From assembly GCF_001999245.1 (NCBI RefSeq), contig NZ_CP019630.1, positions 1,116,001-1,180,000 on the forward strand: a stretch of DNA of 64,000 bases. Reading direction: 5' to 3'. The translations under genes were made by a program, and so were the position numbers. Source of the DNA: Roseibium algicola. Lineage in GTDB: Bacteria > Pseudomonadota > Alphaproteobacteria > Rhizobiales > Stappiaceae. The notes beneath the pieces are model-generated. The model made no database searches. It was not told the origin of the DNA and saw only the letters and a list, made by a program, of their open reading frames with translations. Positions 9,630-17,749 of this stretch are shown one piece after another. The stretch's first letter is position 1. Each line of letters starts with the position of its first letter.

Positions 9630-10049
9630 GTGTCTATGAACGAGCCGATCAGCGTACAGGAAGCCCTTATCTACGTGATGGTTATCGTCTCGGCGTCGGA
9701 CAACCAGATGACCGACAACGAACTGGCCACCATCGGCGACATGATCAAGATGCTGCCCGTTTTCAATGGTTATGACGGCAACCGGATCATCCCGGCAGCC
9801 CAGCGCTGCGGCGACATCCTGCAGGAAGACAACGGCTTGCAGCTGGTGCTGGAGCTGGTTGGCGACGTCCTGCCGGCAAAGCTTTACGACACCGCATATG
9901 CGCTTGGGGTTGAAGTCGCGGCTGCCGATCTCCACGTCGAGAAGGAAGAATTGCGCATCCTTCAGCTTCTGCGCGACCGCTTCAAACTCGACAAACTCAC
10001 CGTTGCCGCAATCGAGCGCGGTGCGATTGCCCGTCACCGGACCATCTGA
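9630..10049 (+). CDS. TerB-like (tellurite-resistance family) protein
   Basis: 139 residues, all-helical, with the acidic EF-hand-like TerB pattern (SASDNQMTDNELATIGDMI near the N terminus and AAADLHVEKEEL near residue 110). The GTG start at 9630 has GGGAGA seven bases upstream; ATG at 9636 would be too far from it. TerB-fold proteins bind divalent metals and are widespread beyond true tellurite operons; no other ter genes are nearby, so a role in tellurite resistance should not be assumed. It is followed 18 bases later by a hydrolase and may share its transcript. Confidence 0.8.
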   Translation: MSMNEPISVQEALIYVMVIVSASDNQMTDNELATIGDMIKMLPVFNGYDGNRIIPAAQRCGDILQEDNGLQLVLELVGDVLPAKLYDTAYALGVEVAAADLHVEKEELRILQLLRDRFKLDKLTVAAIERGAIARHRTI

Positions 10050-10067
10050 TCCTCTCGGAGCAGGTAT

Positions 10068-11168
10068 TTGAAAGCAACGAAGGCCCTCGCCTGGGCCGGG
10101 GCGGTATCGATAGCCGTCCTGGCAGGTGTTTTCCTGATCTTCCAGGGCCTTCAGGATTTCGATCTTTCTGAATATGAAAGCCGGCCGATTGCCTTTTCCT
10201 TCGACGGACATTCCGTCGCCGGAACGTTGCATCTGCCCCACCTTCAAGATCCTGGGCACGTAAACCCGCCTCTGGTCCTGATCGTTCACGGGGACGGGCC
10301 AGCCGACCGCTATTCCGGCGGTGGGTACATGCCTCTCATCAGCCGTCTTCTGGACAGCGGTCTTGCCGTCTATTCCTGGGACAAGCCTGGCGTCGGCGAA
10401 AGCCAGGGCAACTGGCTGTCCTTTTCCATGGAAGAGCGAGCGCGCCTCGCGGCAACGGCCCTTGCGGCCGCAAAAGAACAGCCCGAATTGAAGACGTCTC
10501 CAGCCGGATTTCTCGGCTTTTCGCAGGCGGGGTGGGTTTTGCCCATTCTGGCGGAAGAGCCAGCGCAGGGCGATTTCTTCGTGATTGTCGGCGGAGCCGT
10601 CAACTGGCTGCGGCAGGCTGGGTATTATACCCGGCGCAGGCTGGAGCTTGCAGGTGCGGACAGCAAGACGATCGACAAGGCCCTCGCGCAGGACGCAAAA
10701 GACGGACAAAAGTTTCTAGACAGGAACTTTTCCTATCAGGACTATCTCGACAGCGGCATGGACAGGGTTCCGATGCCGGAAGATCGCTTCGCATTTGCGC
10801 GCCGGAATGCAGCTTCCGACTCCACCGCCTCCCTTGCCCATATCTCCTCTCCTGTTCTGACACTGCACGGAGCGGAGGACCTCAACGTGGATCCTCATTT
10901 CAATATCGGCATCTATCGAAAGATGCTGACGGACAACAATCCCGCCAACCGCTTCGTGATCGTCCCGGAAGCAACCCATGCGCTGTTGCGGGCGGAAGCC
11001 TTCAACTACCAGCTCGAGGGGCAAATGCCTTCCTGGTCGAAGGCCTTGTTCATGGTCCTGGGACGCCGTGCCTACGCACCGGGCGCACTGGACACCATAA
11101 CAATCTGGATCAAGGAACAGGCCTCATCAGCAAACAGCCTTTCAACTTCACCAGATCGATCAAATTGA
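10068..11168 (+). CDS. Membrane-anchored alpha/beta hydrolase
   Basis: 366 residues from a TTG start. Residues 8-28 form a hydrophobic anchor or signal, then the alpha/beta-hydrolase fold with oxyanion-hole region VHGDGPADR, nucleophile S152 in GFSQAG, acid D271 in HGAEDLN and base H304 in EATHALL, so the triad is complete. It resembles the envelope serine-aminopeptidase/esterase group. The substrate is unknown. It follows the TerB-like gene at 18 bases. Confidence 0.85.
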   Translation: MKATKALAWAGAVSIAVLAGVFLIFQGLQDFDLSEYESRPIAFSFDGHSVAGTLHLPHLQDPGHVNPPLVLIVHGDGPADRYSGGGYMPLISRLLDSGLAVYSWDKPGVGESQGNWLSFSMEERARLAATALAAAKEQPELKTSPAGFLGFSQAGWVLPILAEEPAQGDFFVIVGGAVNWLRQAGYYTRRRLELAGADSKTIDKALAQDAKDGQKFLDRNFSYQDYLDSGMDRVPMPEDRFAFARRNAASDSTASLAHISSPVLTLHGAEDLNVDPHFNIGIYRKMLTDNNPANRFVIVPEATHALLRAEAFNYQLEGQMPSWSKALFMVLGRRAYAPGALDTITIWIKEQASSANSLSTSPDRSN

Positions 11169-11277
11169 ACCCTTTTTGTTTTCGGTCCTTCAATCCGCAG
11201 CACCTTATCACCGGAGCGGGGACAGCACGCTTGTGGGCTGCCGGGACCCTTGGGTCCTTCAGTGCGGAGACGGGGAC

Positions 11278-11682
11278 ATGAGCAATCAGGCAATCGGAGA
11301 GCGGACAAGTGTGCGCTATCCACTGAGGCGGCGCCGCCAGAGGCTGCGCGTAAAGCGCCCCATGCCTTATGCTGTCCGGTACGTGCAGGTTCGCACCGCT
11401 CCAAAGCAGGCGAACTGGGGCACGCGAATGATGATTGCCTTCGCAGGCTTTGTCTGCGGACTTGCAGCCGACGCGCTGGTGATGTTTGCCGAAGACCATT
11501 TCCATCTGGCAAAGAACCGGGATCCGGATCTTTTCGCATGGGTGCTCGGCACCGGCTTTGCCGGCCATATCCTCTATCTGATCTTCGGAATACTAGCGGT
11601 CACGTTGCTGACGGCCTTCAACCGCCGCAAGTGGATCTTGTGGCTGCTGATCGGCTTTGTCGGCGGGCTACTGAGTATCTGA
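11278..11682 (+). CDS. Small two-helix membrane protein, function unknown
   Basis: 134 residues from ATG with GGAG upstream; a longer frame from 11176 is less likely. The N terminus is very basic (YPLRRRRQRLRVKR), followed by two membrane helices (about 48-68 and 85-130) separated by an acidic His-containing loop and a final hydrophobic tail. I do not recognise a family. An inverted repeat GGACCC-TT-GGGTCC at 11244-11257 lies just upstream. Confidence 0.65.
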   Translation: MSNQAIGERTSVRYPLRRRRQRLRVKRPMPYAVRYVQVRTAPKQANWGTRMMIAFAGFVCGLAADALVMFAEDHFHLAKNRDPDLFAWVLGTGFAGHILYLIFGILAVTLLTAFNRRKWILWLLIGFVGGLLSI

Positions 11683-11695
11683 TCGGCTGATAGCC

Positions 11696-12097
11696 TCAAT
11701 TCAGGCTGTGGATCGCATCCGGCAGATCGAGTGAAAACGCCGGAATGACGACGTCGAACATGGAGCCGTCCGGACGTTCCATCGAGTAGGACCCGGCCAT
11801 GATGCCGCTGTCGGTCGAAAGCGGGCAGTGCGACGAATACTCATAGGTCTCGCCAGGCTCTATCACCGGCTGTTCGCCGACCACGCCCTCGCCGCTGACT
11901 TCTTCCTGGCGCCCTCTGGCATCGGTTATCTGCCAGTATCGCGTCTTCAGCTGCACCGGTTCGCTGCCACCGTTGTGGATCTCGACCATATACGCCCAGA
12001 TATACTCGCTCTCTTCCGGACGCGATTCATCGTCCAGATAAAACGGCTCGACGGAGACTTCGATCCCTTGGGTGATGGCGGTGTAACTGCCAGACAC
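11696..12097 (-). CDS. apaG: ApaG domain protein
   Basis: 133 residues covering the whole ApaG family: a single immunoglobulin/fibronectin-like beta-sandwich with the diagnostic segments VSVEPFYLDDES, YMVEIHNGG, TRYWQITDARG, GVVGEQPVIEPGE and GIMAGSY. ApaG is linked to divalent-cation homeostasis and diadenosine tetraphosphate in enterobacteria and may bind nucleotides; its exact role is unsettled. It is transcribed leftward, converging on the 11278 membrane gene with 13 bases between. Confidence 0.95.
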   Translation of the reverse strand: MSGSYTAITQGIEVSVEPFYLDDESRPEESEYIWAYMVEIHNGGSEPVQLKTRYWQITDARGRQEEVSGEGVVGEQPVIEPGETYEYSSHCPLSTDSGIMAGSYSMERPDGSMFDVVIPAFSLDLPDAIHSLN

Positions 12098-12307
12098 GGC
12101 TTTTCCTTAATTTCAGAACTGCGAACCTTGAAATAGACCGGTCCGAAGCGACTTCCACGGGTAGTGCCCGCTCGTTCAGGAGGGGCTTATAGGGCGAATG
12201 ACGCAAGCGTGAAAGAGGGTTGTGACATATGAGGCCGGAATTGCTTGAGATTTGAGGCCGGATTTTGCAAGAACACCATCTGTCAGACCCAAAACAGTGA
12301 TCTCTTC

Positions 12308-12925
12308 ATGTTCGATGCCCACCTGCGCCCGCTGATCGATCCGCCGTTGAACCGGCTGGGCCTGATCCTTGCCGGCACGGGGCTTACCGCCAACAGCGTG
12401 ACGCTGGCGGGCTTTGCTGCCGGTATGGGGGCAGCCATCGCTATCGCAACGGGTCATACCCTGATCGGCTTGTTCCTGATCGCGGTCAACCGATTTGCAG
12501 ACGGTCTCGATGGCGCGTTGGCTCGGGCAACGGCCAAGACGGATCTCGGCGGCTACCTCGACATCACACTGGATTTCTTCTTCTACAGCGCAATCCCTCT
12601 GGCCTTTGCCATACAGGACCCGGCCAGCAACGCTTTGCCGGCGGTGGCACTTCTTGCCAGCTTCTACGCCAACGGCTCGGCCTTTCTGGCCTTTGCCATC
12701 ATGGCGGAGAAGAACAAGCTGACCACCGACGCTCAGGGCTCCAAATCGCTCTATTACATAGGCGGGCTGGCCGAAGGTACCGAGACCATCGCGCTATTCC
12801 TGCTGATGGCCCTGGTTCCCGCCTGGTTTCCTGCGCTTGCCTACGGTTTTGCCGCGATATGCGTCGTGTCCGCCGGCGCCCGGGTGCTCATTGGCGTGAA
12901 GGCGCTGCGGCAGACAGGCCGTTAG
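12308..12925 (+). CDS. CDP-alcohol phosphatidyltransferase family protein
   Basis: 205 residues, integral membrane. The family catalytic signature is complete: D65-x2-D68-G69-x2-A72-R73-x7-G81-x3-D85-x3-D89, the residues that bind the CDP group and two metals. Such enzymes swap CMP on a CDP-alcohol for another alcohol to make phospholipids. Which head group is used cannot be read from the sequence. Its stop overlaps the converging metZ stop by four bases. Confidence 0.9.
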   Translation: MFDAHLRPLIDPPLNRLGLILAGTGLTANSVTLAGFAAGMGAAIAIATGHTLIGLFLIAVNRFADGLDGALARATAKTDLGGYLDITLDFFFYSAIPLAFAIQDPASNALPAVALLASFYANGSAFLAFAIMAEKNKLTTDAQGSKSLYYIGGLAEGTETIALFLLMALVPAWFPALAYGFAAICVVSAGARVLIGVKALRQTGR

Positions 12926-14121
12926 ATCGCCTGGAGCGCCTTCTCGATATCTTCCAGCAGATCCTGCGGATCCTCCAGACCGATTGAAAGCCGCAGGATA
13001 CCATCGGTGATACCGAGTTCCGCGCGGGCTTCCTCGCCGATCGACTGGTGCGTGGTCGTCGCCGGATGGGTGATCAGGCTCTTGGCGTCGCCCAGGTTGT
13101 TGGAGATCTTGACGATTTCCAGCGCGTTTGTGAAACGGAACGCAGCTTCCTTGCCACCCTCGATTTCCATCGCCAGCATGGTGGATCCGCCGCTCATCTG
13201 GCGTTTGGCAACATCGGCCTGCGGGTGGTCGTCCCGGCCTGGATAGATCAGCCGCGCGACCTTGGACTGGCTTGCCAGATAGTCGGCAATCCTGCCCGCC
13301 GTTTCCGTCTGGCGCGCAACGCGCAGCGGCAGCGTTTCCAGGCCCTTCAACAGGACCCAGGCACTGAACGGGCTCATGTGCGGACCGGTATGCTTGATGA
13401 AGGGCATGACCTCGTCGTTGATCCATTCCTCGTCCGACAGGATCACACCGCCGAGGCACCTGCCCTGGCCATCGATGTGCTTGGTGGCCGAATAGACGAC
13501 CACATCGGCACCGAGCTGAAACGGCGACTGATACAGCGGGGTCGCAAAGACGTTGTCGACGATCAGACGGGCACCGGCTTCCTTGGCGATCTGTGCCACG
13601 GCCTCGATGTCGATGACTTCCAGCGTCGGGTTGGTCGGGCTTTCCAGGAACAGGGCCTTGGTGTTCGGCCGGACAGCCGCCTTCCACTGCTCGATGTCCG
13701 TTCCGTCTACCAGCGTACTTTCAACGCCGAAGCGCGGCAACAGTGTTTCGCAAATATAGCGGCAGGAGCCGAACAGGGCCTTGGCGGCAATCACGTGATC
13801 GCCTGCCCTTACCGCTGCCATCAGCGCCAGATTGACGGCCGCCATGCCGCTGGCGGTTGCCCGCGCGGCCTCAGCCCCTTCCAGTGCCTTGATACGGTCC
13901 TCGAACATGGTGACGGTCGGGTTGGCATAGCGCGAATAGACATAACCCGGATCCTCGCCATTGAACCTGGCCTCGGCAGCTTCGGCACCGCTATAGGTAA
14001 AGCCCTGGGTCAGGTAGATTGTCTCCGAGGTCTCACCAAACGGTGACCGCATGGTGCCGCCATGAACCAGAGTGGTTGCAGGGCGCCAGTTCTTGTTTCC
14101 GGTCTTGGTGGTCTCAGTCAT
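12922..14121 (-). CDS. metZ: O-succinylhomoserine sulfhydrylase
   Basis: 399 residues; ATG at 14130 and TTG at 14145 are alternative starts but both would invade the leader terminator. It is a Cys/Met-metabolism PLP enzyme that uses sulfide directly to make homocysteine from O-succinylhomoserine in methionine synthesis. The PLP lysine is K214 in SATKHIDGQGR, and the cofactor aspartate is in IVDNVFATP; YSRYANPTV and SGMAA are also present. Family assignment to MetZ is strengthened by the SAM-II riboswitch directly upstream, the usual arrangement in alphaproteobacteria. Confidence 0.96.
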   Translation of the reverse strand: MTETTKTGNKNWRPATTLVHGGTMRSPFGETSETIYLTQGFTYSGAEAAEARFNGEDPGYVYSRYANPTVTMFEDRIKALEGAEAARATASGMAAVNLALMAAVRAGDHVIAAKALFGSCRYICETLLPRFGVESTLVDGTDIEQWKAAVRPNTKALFLESPTNPTLEVIDIEAVAQIAKEAGARLIVDNVFATPLYQSPFQLGADVVVYSATKHIDGQGRCLGGVILSDEEWINDEVMPFIKHTGPHMSPFSAWVLLKGLETLPLRVARQTETAGRIADYLASQSKVARLIYPGRDDHPQADVAKRQMSGGSTMLAMEIEGGKEAAFRFTNALEIVKISNNLGDAKSLITHPATTTHQSIGEEARAELGITDGILRLSIGLEDPQDLLEDIEKALQAI

Positions 14122-14143
14122 GTCTTTCATTCGCTCCAAACGC

Positions 14144-14171
14144 AAAAAACCCCAGCCTCAAGACCGGGGTT
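14144..14171 (-). terminator. Intrinsic terminator in the metZ leader
   Basis: On the coding strand a 9-base stem (ACCCCGGTC, loop TTGA, GGCTGGGGT, two wobble pairs) is followed at once by six T residues. It sits between the SAM-II aptamer and the metZ start codon, so it can serve as the expression platform: SAM binding would favour termination. Confidence 0.85.
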
Positions 14172-14180
14172 CTCACCTCC

Positions 14181-14240
14181 GGCCTTTTTAGCAACTTGTT
14201 TAACGTGGCTGCAAGCCGGCCGGCCCAAATCACCACGAAG
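14181..14240 (-). ncRNA. SAM-II riboswitch (metZ leader)
   Basis: The reverse strand carries the SAM-II consensus almost base for base: CGTGGTGATTTG, then GCTTGCAGCCACGTTAAAC, then AAGTTGCTAAAAAGG. These segments form the compact H-type pseudoknot that binds S-adenosylmethionine. SAM-II is known from alphaproteobacterial metA, metZ and metX leaders. Here it lies about 60 bases before the metZ start with a terminator between, consistent with SAM-triggered repression. Confidence 0.95.
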
Positions 14241-14247
14241 TGAGCCT

Positions 14248-14276
14248 GTCCTACGGGAAAAGCAGGCACTGGTCAA
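14248..14276 (-). promoter_or_regulatory. Predicted metZ promoter
   Basis: Reverse strand: -35 TTGACC (14271-14276), 17-base spacer, -10 TAGGAC (14248-14253). The predicted transcription start falls just before the riboswitch, which suits a short 5' leader. Confidence 0.55.
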
Positions 14277-14369
14277 TTGTCTTGCGCACGATCCTCTCAA
14301 AAGCCCCGTTCTGCCAGAATGCCTGTTGGCGCGGGCGGCCCGATCCTTTAATGACCATAGACCAGCATA

Positions 14370-15521
14370 ATGCGGAACATCTTCATGAACGTCACAGCGG
14401 GTCAGGTCTTGAACGGAAGCGCACTTCTCACAGCAAACGGCATTTTGCCGGAACGGGTAATCCAGGCCATGTTCGCCGCCGGAGAGATTTCAGCGGACGC
14501 GCCGCCTGTCACCGGTCAGATACAGCCTGCCAGCCTCGACCTGCGCTTGGGCAAGGAAGCCTACCGGGTGCGTGCCAGCTTCCTGCCGGGCCCCGACATC
14601 CAGGTCGCGGCTCGGCTTGAGCAGATGAAACTGCACACGGTCGACCTGAGCGAAGGTGCCGTCCTTGAAACAGGCTGCGTCTATATCGTGCCGCTGCAGG
14701 AAAGCCTCGCCCTGGCTCCGGATATTTCGGCAACTGCCAACCCGAAAAGCTCGACCGGCCGCCTGGACGTCTTCACCCGCGTCATCACAGACAACGGCCT
14801 TGCCTTCGACACCATTCCGGCCGGCTACACCGGTCCGCTTTATGCCGAAATCTCGCCGCTGACCTTTCCGATCCTCGTGCGGTCCGGGTCCCGCCTCAGC
14901 CAGATCCGCTTCCGGCGCGGTCAATCGCTCATTCCCGATGCGGAGCTGGAAGAGGTGCACAAGGCCCACACGCTGATGAGCGGTGGCAACGAGCGCATCG
15001 GCAACGGTGTGCAGCTCTCCATCGATCTGGAAGGGACCGGACCCAACAGCCTGATCGGATATCGCGCCAAGCAACACTCCGGACTGATCGATGTGGATGT
15101 CGTCGGAGCGCAGGACGTTCTGGATTTCTGGGAACCTATCTATCGCCGCCAGCGGGCGGAACTTATCCTCGATCCGGATGCATTCTATATTCTGGTCAGC
15201 CAGGAAGCTGTGCATGTGCCGCCGGACTATGCGGCCGAAATGGTGCCGTTCGATCCGCTCGTCGGCGAATTCCGCGTCCACTATGCAGGCTTCTTCGATC
15301 CCGGTTTTGGCCACGCCAGTGCCGGTGGTGTCGGCTCGCGCGCGGTTCTTGAAGTCCGCTCACATGATGTCCCGTTCATCGTGGAACACGGCCAGACCAT
15401 CGGGCGTCTGGTCTATGAACACATGGCGGAGCGCCCGGCGACACTCTACGGTGAAGGCATCGGCTCCAACTATCAGGGCCAGGCACTCAAGCTGTCCAAG
15501 CACTTCAAGGCACCCGCCTGA
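14370..15521 (+). CDS. dcd: 2'-deoxycytidine 5'-triphosphate deaminase, double-length form
   Basis: 383 residues, about twice E. coli Dcd. It should deaminate dCTP to dUTP to supply dUMP for thymidylate synthesis. Two dUTPase/Dcd-like halves are visible: the first contains PKSSTGRLDVFTR and YAEISPLTFPILV followed by GSRLSQIRF; the second contains VGEFRVHYAGFFDPGFG and AVLEVRSHDVPF followed by GQTIGRLVYE. Each half keeps an acidic residue where Dcd has its catalytic glutamate. ATG at 14385 has a better spaced CGGAA upstream and may be the true start. It runs divergently from metZ and is followed seven bases later by the YigZ-like gene. Confidence 0.9.
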   Translation: MRNIFMNVTAGQVLNGSALLTANGILPERVIQAMFAAGEISADAPPVTGQIQPASLDLRLGKEAYRVRASFLPGPDIQVAARLEQMKLHTVDLSEGAVLETGCVYIVPLQESLALAPDISATANPKSSTGRLDVFTRVITDNGLAFDTIPAGYTGPLYAEISPLTFPILVRSGSRLSQIRFRRGQSLIPDAELEEVHKAHTLMSGGNERIGNGVQLSIDLEGTGPNSLIGYRAKQHSGLIDVDVVGAQDVLDFWEPIYRRQRAELILDPDAFYILVSQEAVHVPPDYAAEMVPFDPLVGEFRVHYAGFFDPGFGHASAGGVGSRAVLEVRSHDVPFIVEHGQTIGRLVYEHMAERPATLYGEGIGSNYQGQALKLSKHFKAPA

Positions 15522-15527
15522 CCGCCG

Positions 15528-16076
15528 ATGGCCCTGAAAACCGTCACCCGTGAGTTTGAAGGATTTCTGGAAGACCGGAAGTCCCGCTTTCTGGCGCATC
15601 TGGTGCCGGTGGACATGTTCGACCAGCGGATGGAAGAGCTGCGCAAGGAGCACAAGAAGGCCAATCACATCGTCACGGCGCACCGAAGACTTCTGGAAGA
15701 CGACCGGATTGAGGAGAGCGGCAAGGACGACGGTGAACCGGCTGGCACCTCCGGCATGCCGACATTGCGCGTGCTGCAAGGGGCAGACCTGATCAACTGC
15801 GCTGTTCTGATCGTGCGTTATTTCGGCGGTACGAAACTCGGCGGTGGGGGCCTGGCCCGAGCCTATTCCGGCGCAGCGCAGGATGCGATCAACAACGCCG
15901 ACCTGGTACCGTTTCAAAAGATACTGTCGAAAACAGTTCGCGCCGATTTTGCGTCCGGATCGGAACTGGAACGGCGGATCGAGACCCTCGGCCTCACCGT
16001 CATGGCGCGCGACTACACCGAAGACGGAGTGACGCTGACCGTCGAAGGGCCGGAAGAGGTTCTGGCTGAACTCTAG
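15528..16076 (+). CDS. IMPACT/YigZ family protein (UPF0029)
   Basis: 182 residues. The N-terminal UPF0029 domain is clear: FLEDRKSRFLAHLVPV, GEPAGTSGMP and IVRYFGGTKLGGGGLARAYS. The C-terminal part (about 120-182) fits the ferredoxin-like extension of YigZ. The family is related to the eukaryotic translation regulator IMPACT; its bacterial role is not settled. It lies six bases after dcd and is probably co-transcribed. Confidence 0.93.
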   Translation: MALKTVTREFEGFLEDRKSRFLAHLVPVDMFDQRMEELRKEHKKANHIVTAHRRLLEDDRIEESGKDDGEPAGTSGMPTLRVLQGADLINCAVLIVRYFGGTKLGGGGLARAYSGAAQDAINNADLVPFQKILSKTVRADFASGSELERRIETLGLTVMARDYTEDGVTLTVEGPEEVLAEL

Positions 16077-16125
16077 AGAGCGTCGACGTCCCGTCGCTCC
16101 TTCCAAGTCACTAGGGCCGGCCCCT

Positions 16126-16168
16126 CCCCCAGTCGTCATTGCCGGACTTGATCCGGCCATCCATACGG
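16126..16168. repeat. REP-like intergenic palindrome
   Basis: Centre GCCGGA-CTTGA-TCCGGC at 16141-16157, flanked by GTCATT and ATCCAT. It resembles the short palindromic intergenic repeats common in Hyphomicrobiales genomes, and it sits in the 230-base gap between the YigZ-like and ion-channel genes that converge here. Copy number cannot be judged from one window. Confidence 0.6.
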
Positions 16169-16308
16169 GGATCTTGGTCACAAAGAGACAATTGGGTCAG
16201 GAGACGGAGCGTCCTGGTTCCCACGGTTCAGTCAAGGGACGACGCATCAGATCGTGGATAGCTCTTGGTTTATCCGCTGACGCCACTGTTTCAGTCCACC
16301 AGGCCGCC

Positions 16309-17109
16309 TTACGTCCGCGTCTTGCCAGCTTCCGCCTTCAGCTCTTTCAGTTCTGCTCGAAGCGCCCTGACCTCTTCCAGGATCAGCCCTGTGTCGTCAT
16401 GAATGGCCTGACGGTTGGCGTCGGCTTCAGCCTCGTGTTCCTCCTGCATGGCGGAGACGATGATACCGATAAAGAGGTTCAGCACCGTGAAGGCCGTGCA
16501 CAGGATGAAGGGGACAAAGAACAGCCAGGAATAGGGATAGACATCCATGACCGGACGCACGATGCCCATGGACCAGCTTTCCAGGGTCATGACCTGGAAC
16601 AGCGTGTAGAGCGATGCGCCGAGGTTGCCGAACCATTCCGGAAAGGCTTCGCCATAGAGCTTGGTCGCCATGACGGCGAAGACGTAAAAGACCAGCGCCA
16701 TCAACACGACGATGGAGCCCATGCCCGGCAGGGCGGCCACCAACCCGCCGATAACACGGCGCAAGGACGGTACGACGGAAATGAGACGCAGAGCCCTCAA
16801 AATTCGCAGCGACCGCAGAACGGACAGGTTGCCTGTTGCCGGCATCAGCGAGATTGCAACGATGCTGAAGTCGAAGAGGCTCCAGGGGTCCTTGAAGAAC
16901 TTCAGGCCATGAGCATAGAGCCGCAAAGCCAGTTCAACGACGAATATGCCTAGGATCACCTGATCGACCAGCCTGAGGAAACTGCCTACCTCTGCCATGA
17001 CAGCAGGACTGGTCTCCAGACCGAGCGTCACCGCATTCAAAACGATAACGCCAATGATGCAGACTTCCCAGTTGCGTGAGGTGACCAGCGCCCTGACCTG
17101 ATTTCGCAT
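16309..17109 (-). CDS. Voltage-gated sodium channel, NavAb/NaChBac type
   Basis: 266 residues from the ATG encoding MRNQVRALVTS; a 35-residue upstream extension is unlikely. It has six membrane helices: a voltage-sensing S1-S4 module with S4 arginines at every third position (R99, R102, R105, R108), an S4-S5 linker, and a pore. The selectivity filter TLESWSM (175-181) is identical in sequence to that of NavAb, giving sodium selectivity. The C terminus is an EF-hand-like and coiled-coil stretch rich in E and K, typical of tetrameric BacNav. Such channels are linked to motility or pH responses in marine and alkaline bacteria. It is monocistronic. Confidence 0.93.
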   Translation of the reverse strand: MRNQVRALVTSRNWEVCIIGVIVLNAVTLGLETSPAVMAEVGSFLRLVDQVILGIFVVELALRLYAHGLKFFKDPWSLFDFSIVAISLMPATGNLSVLRSLRILRALRLISVVPSLRRVIGGLVAALPGMGSIVVLMALVFYVFAVMATKLYGEAFPEWFGNLGASLYTLFQVMTLESWSMGIVRPVMDVYPYSWLFFVPFILCTAFTVLNLFIGIIVSAMQEEHEAEADANRQAIHDDTGLILEEVRALRAELKELKAEAGKTRT

Positions 17110-17278
17110 ATATATGACCCGGTTTGATGTCTTTTCGTGCGTACCGCACTGCCCGGGCCGGAACATGGCGATTTCAGCGTCGCAGCGCAAGATCGCAGCG
17201 CTTTGGAAAAGCATCTACCCATCAGACAAGCGTGCTTGACAGGTCGGGCAAGTCGGCGCAGAAAGCTCATCAGGTTCG

Positions 17279-17352
17279 GCGGGTGTAGCTCAATGGTAGA
17301 GCAGAAGCTTCCCAAGCTTAAGACGGGGGTTCGATTCCCCTCACCCGCTCCA
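17279..17352 (+). tRNA. tRNA-Gly (anticodon CCC)
   Basis: A 74-base cloverleaf: acceptor GCGGGTG pairs with CACCCGC, T discriminator, encoded CCA end. The D arm is GCTC...GAGC, the anticodon loop TTCCCAA, and the T arm contains GGTTCGATTCC. The anticodon CCC reads the glycine codon GGG. The first anticodon-stem pair looks mismatched (G-A), the rest pair well. Confidence 0.95.
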
Positions 17353-17392
17353 AACAACCAATCCAATTCCTGAATTTCCCAGTGGCTTTTCT

Positions 17393-17599
17393 TCAGCGCA
17401 GCGTTTCGCCGACCTGCGGGGTTTTCCGGACATCTGCGCGGCTGAGGCCAACATCCTTCAAGAGATAGTCGGGCAGATCCGCCAAGTGCGCCATGTCGCG
17501 CCGACGGCGCAGGCACTTCAGCGCGAAATGCAAGACGGCAGCAACGAGACCGGCTCTACGGACGCGCGCCAGGTGCAGAGGTACAAGGTGATCGGTCAT
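17393..17599 (-). CDS. DUF1127 (YjiS-like) small basic protein
   Basis: 68 residues. The C-terminal half has the DUF1127 pattern RRRRDMAHLADLPDYLLKD followed by VGLSRADVRK. Members are small arginine-rich proteins that in several alphaproteobacteria influence RNA turnover or phosphate metabolism; no role can be fixed here. It is divergent from the Lrp-type regulator, sharing the intergenic region with its inverted repeats. Confidence 0.85.
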   Translation of the reverse strand: MTDHLVPLHLARVRRAGLVAAVLHFALKCLRRRRDMAHLADLPDYLLKDVGLSRADVRKTPQVGETLR

Positions 17600-17666
17600 C
17601 TGTTTTGCTCCTTTCCAACGGACAGGAGTAAGTTTAGAAAAAGCCTCTACGGACAGTGCGCAAAAT

Positions 17667-17710
17667 TCTCAAAATTGAGCGATAAATTCGCAAAAATTCC
17701 GATTTTGAGA
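17667..17710. promoter_or_regulatory. AT-rich inverted repeats, candidate Lrp-family operator
   Basis: TCTCAAAAT (17667-17675) and ATTTTGAGA (17702-17710) are exact inverted copies; the left one is part of CTCAA-N2-TTGAG. The pair lies 40 bases before the Lrp/AsnC-type gene and between it and the divergent DUF1127 gene. Lrp regulators commonly bind such AT-rich dyads near their own promoter. Confidence 0.5.
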
Positions 17711-17749
17711 TAAACTACCGCACAATTACGCCGAACAGGACTTTTCAAC

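Noticed and set aside
9630..10049. Tellurite-resistance operon
   Set aside because: Only one TerB-like gene is present; no terC, terD or terZ neighbours.
11244..11257. GGACCC-TT-GGGTCC as a terminator
   Set aside because: Short stem, no T tract, and placed directly before a gene start.
17137..17373. Open frame running through the tRNA-Gly gene
   Set aside because: The frame simply reads across the tRNA and its flanks; the tRNA is well supported.
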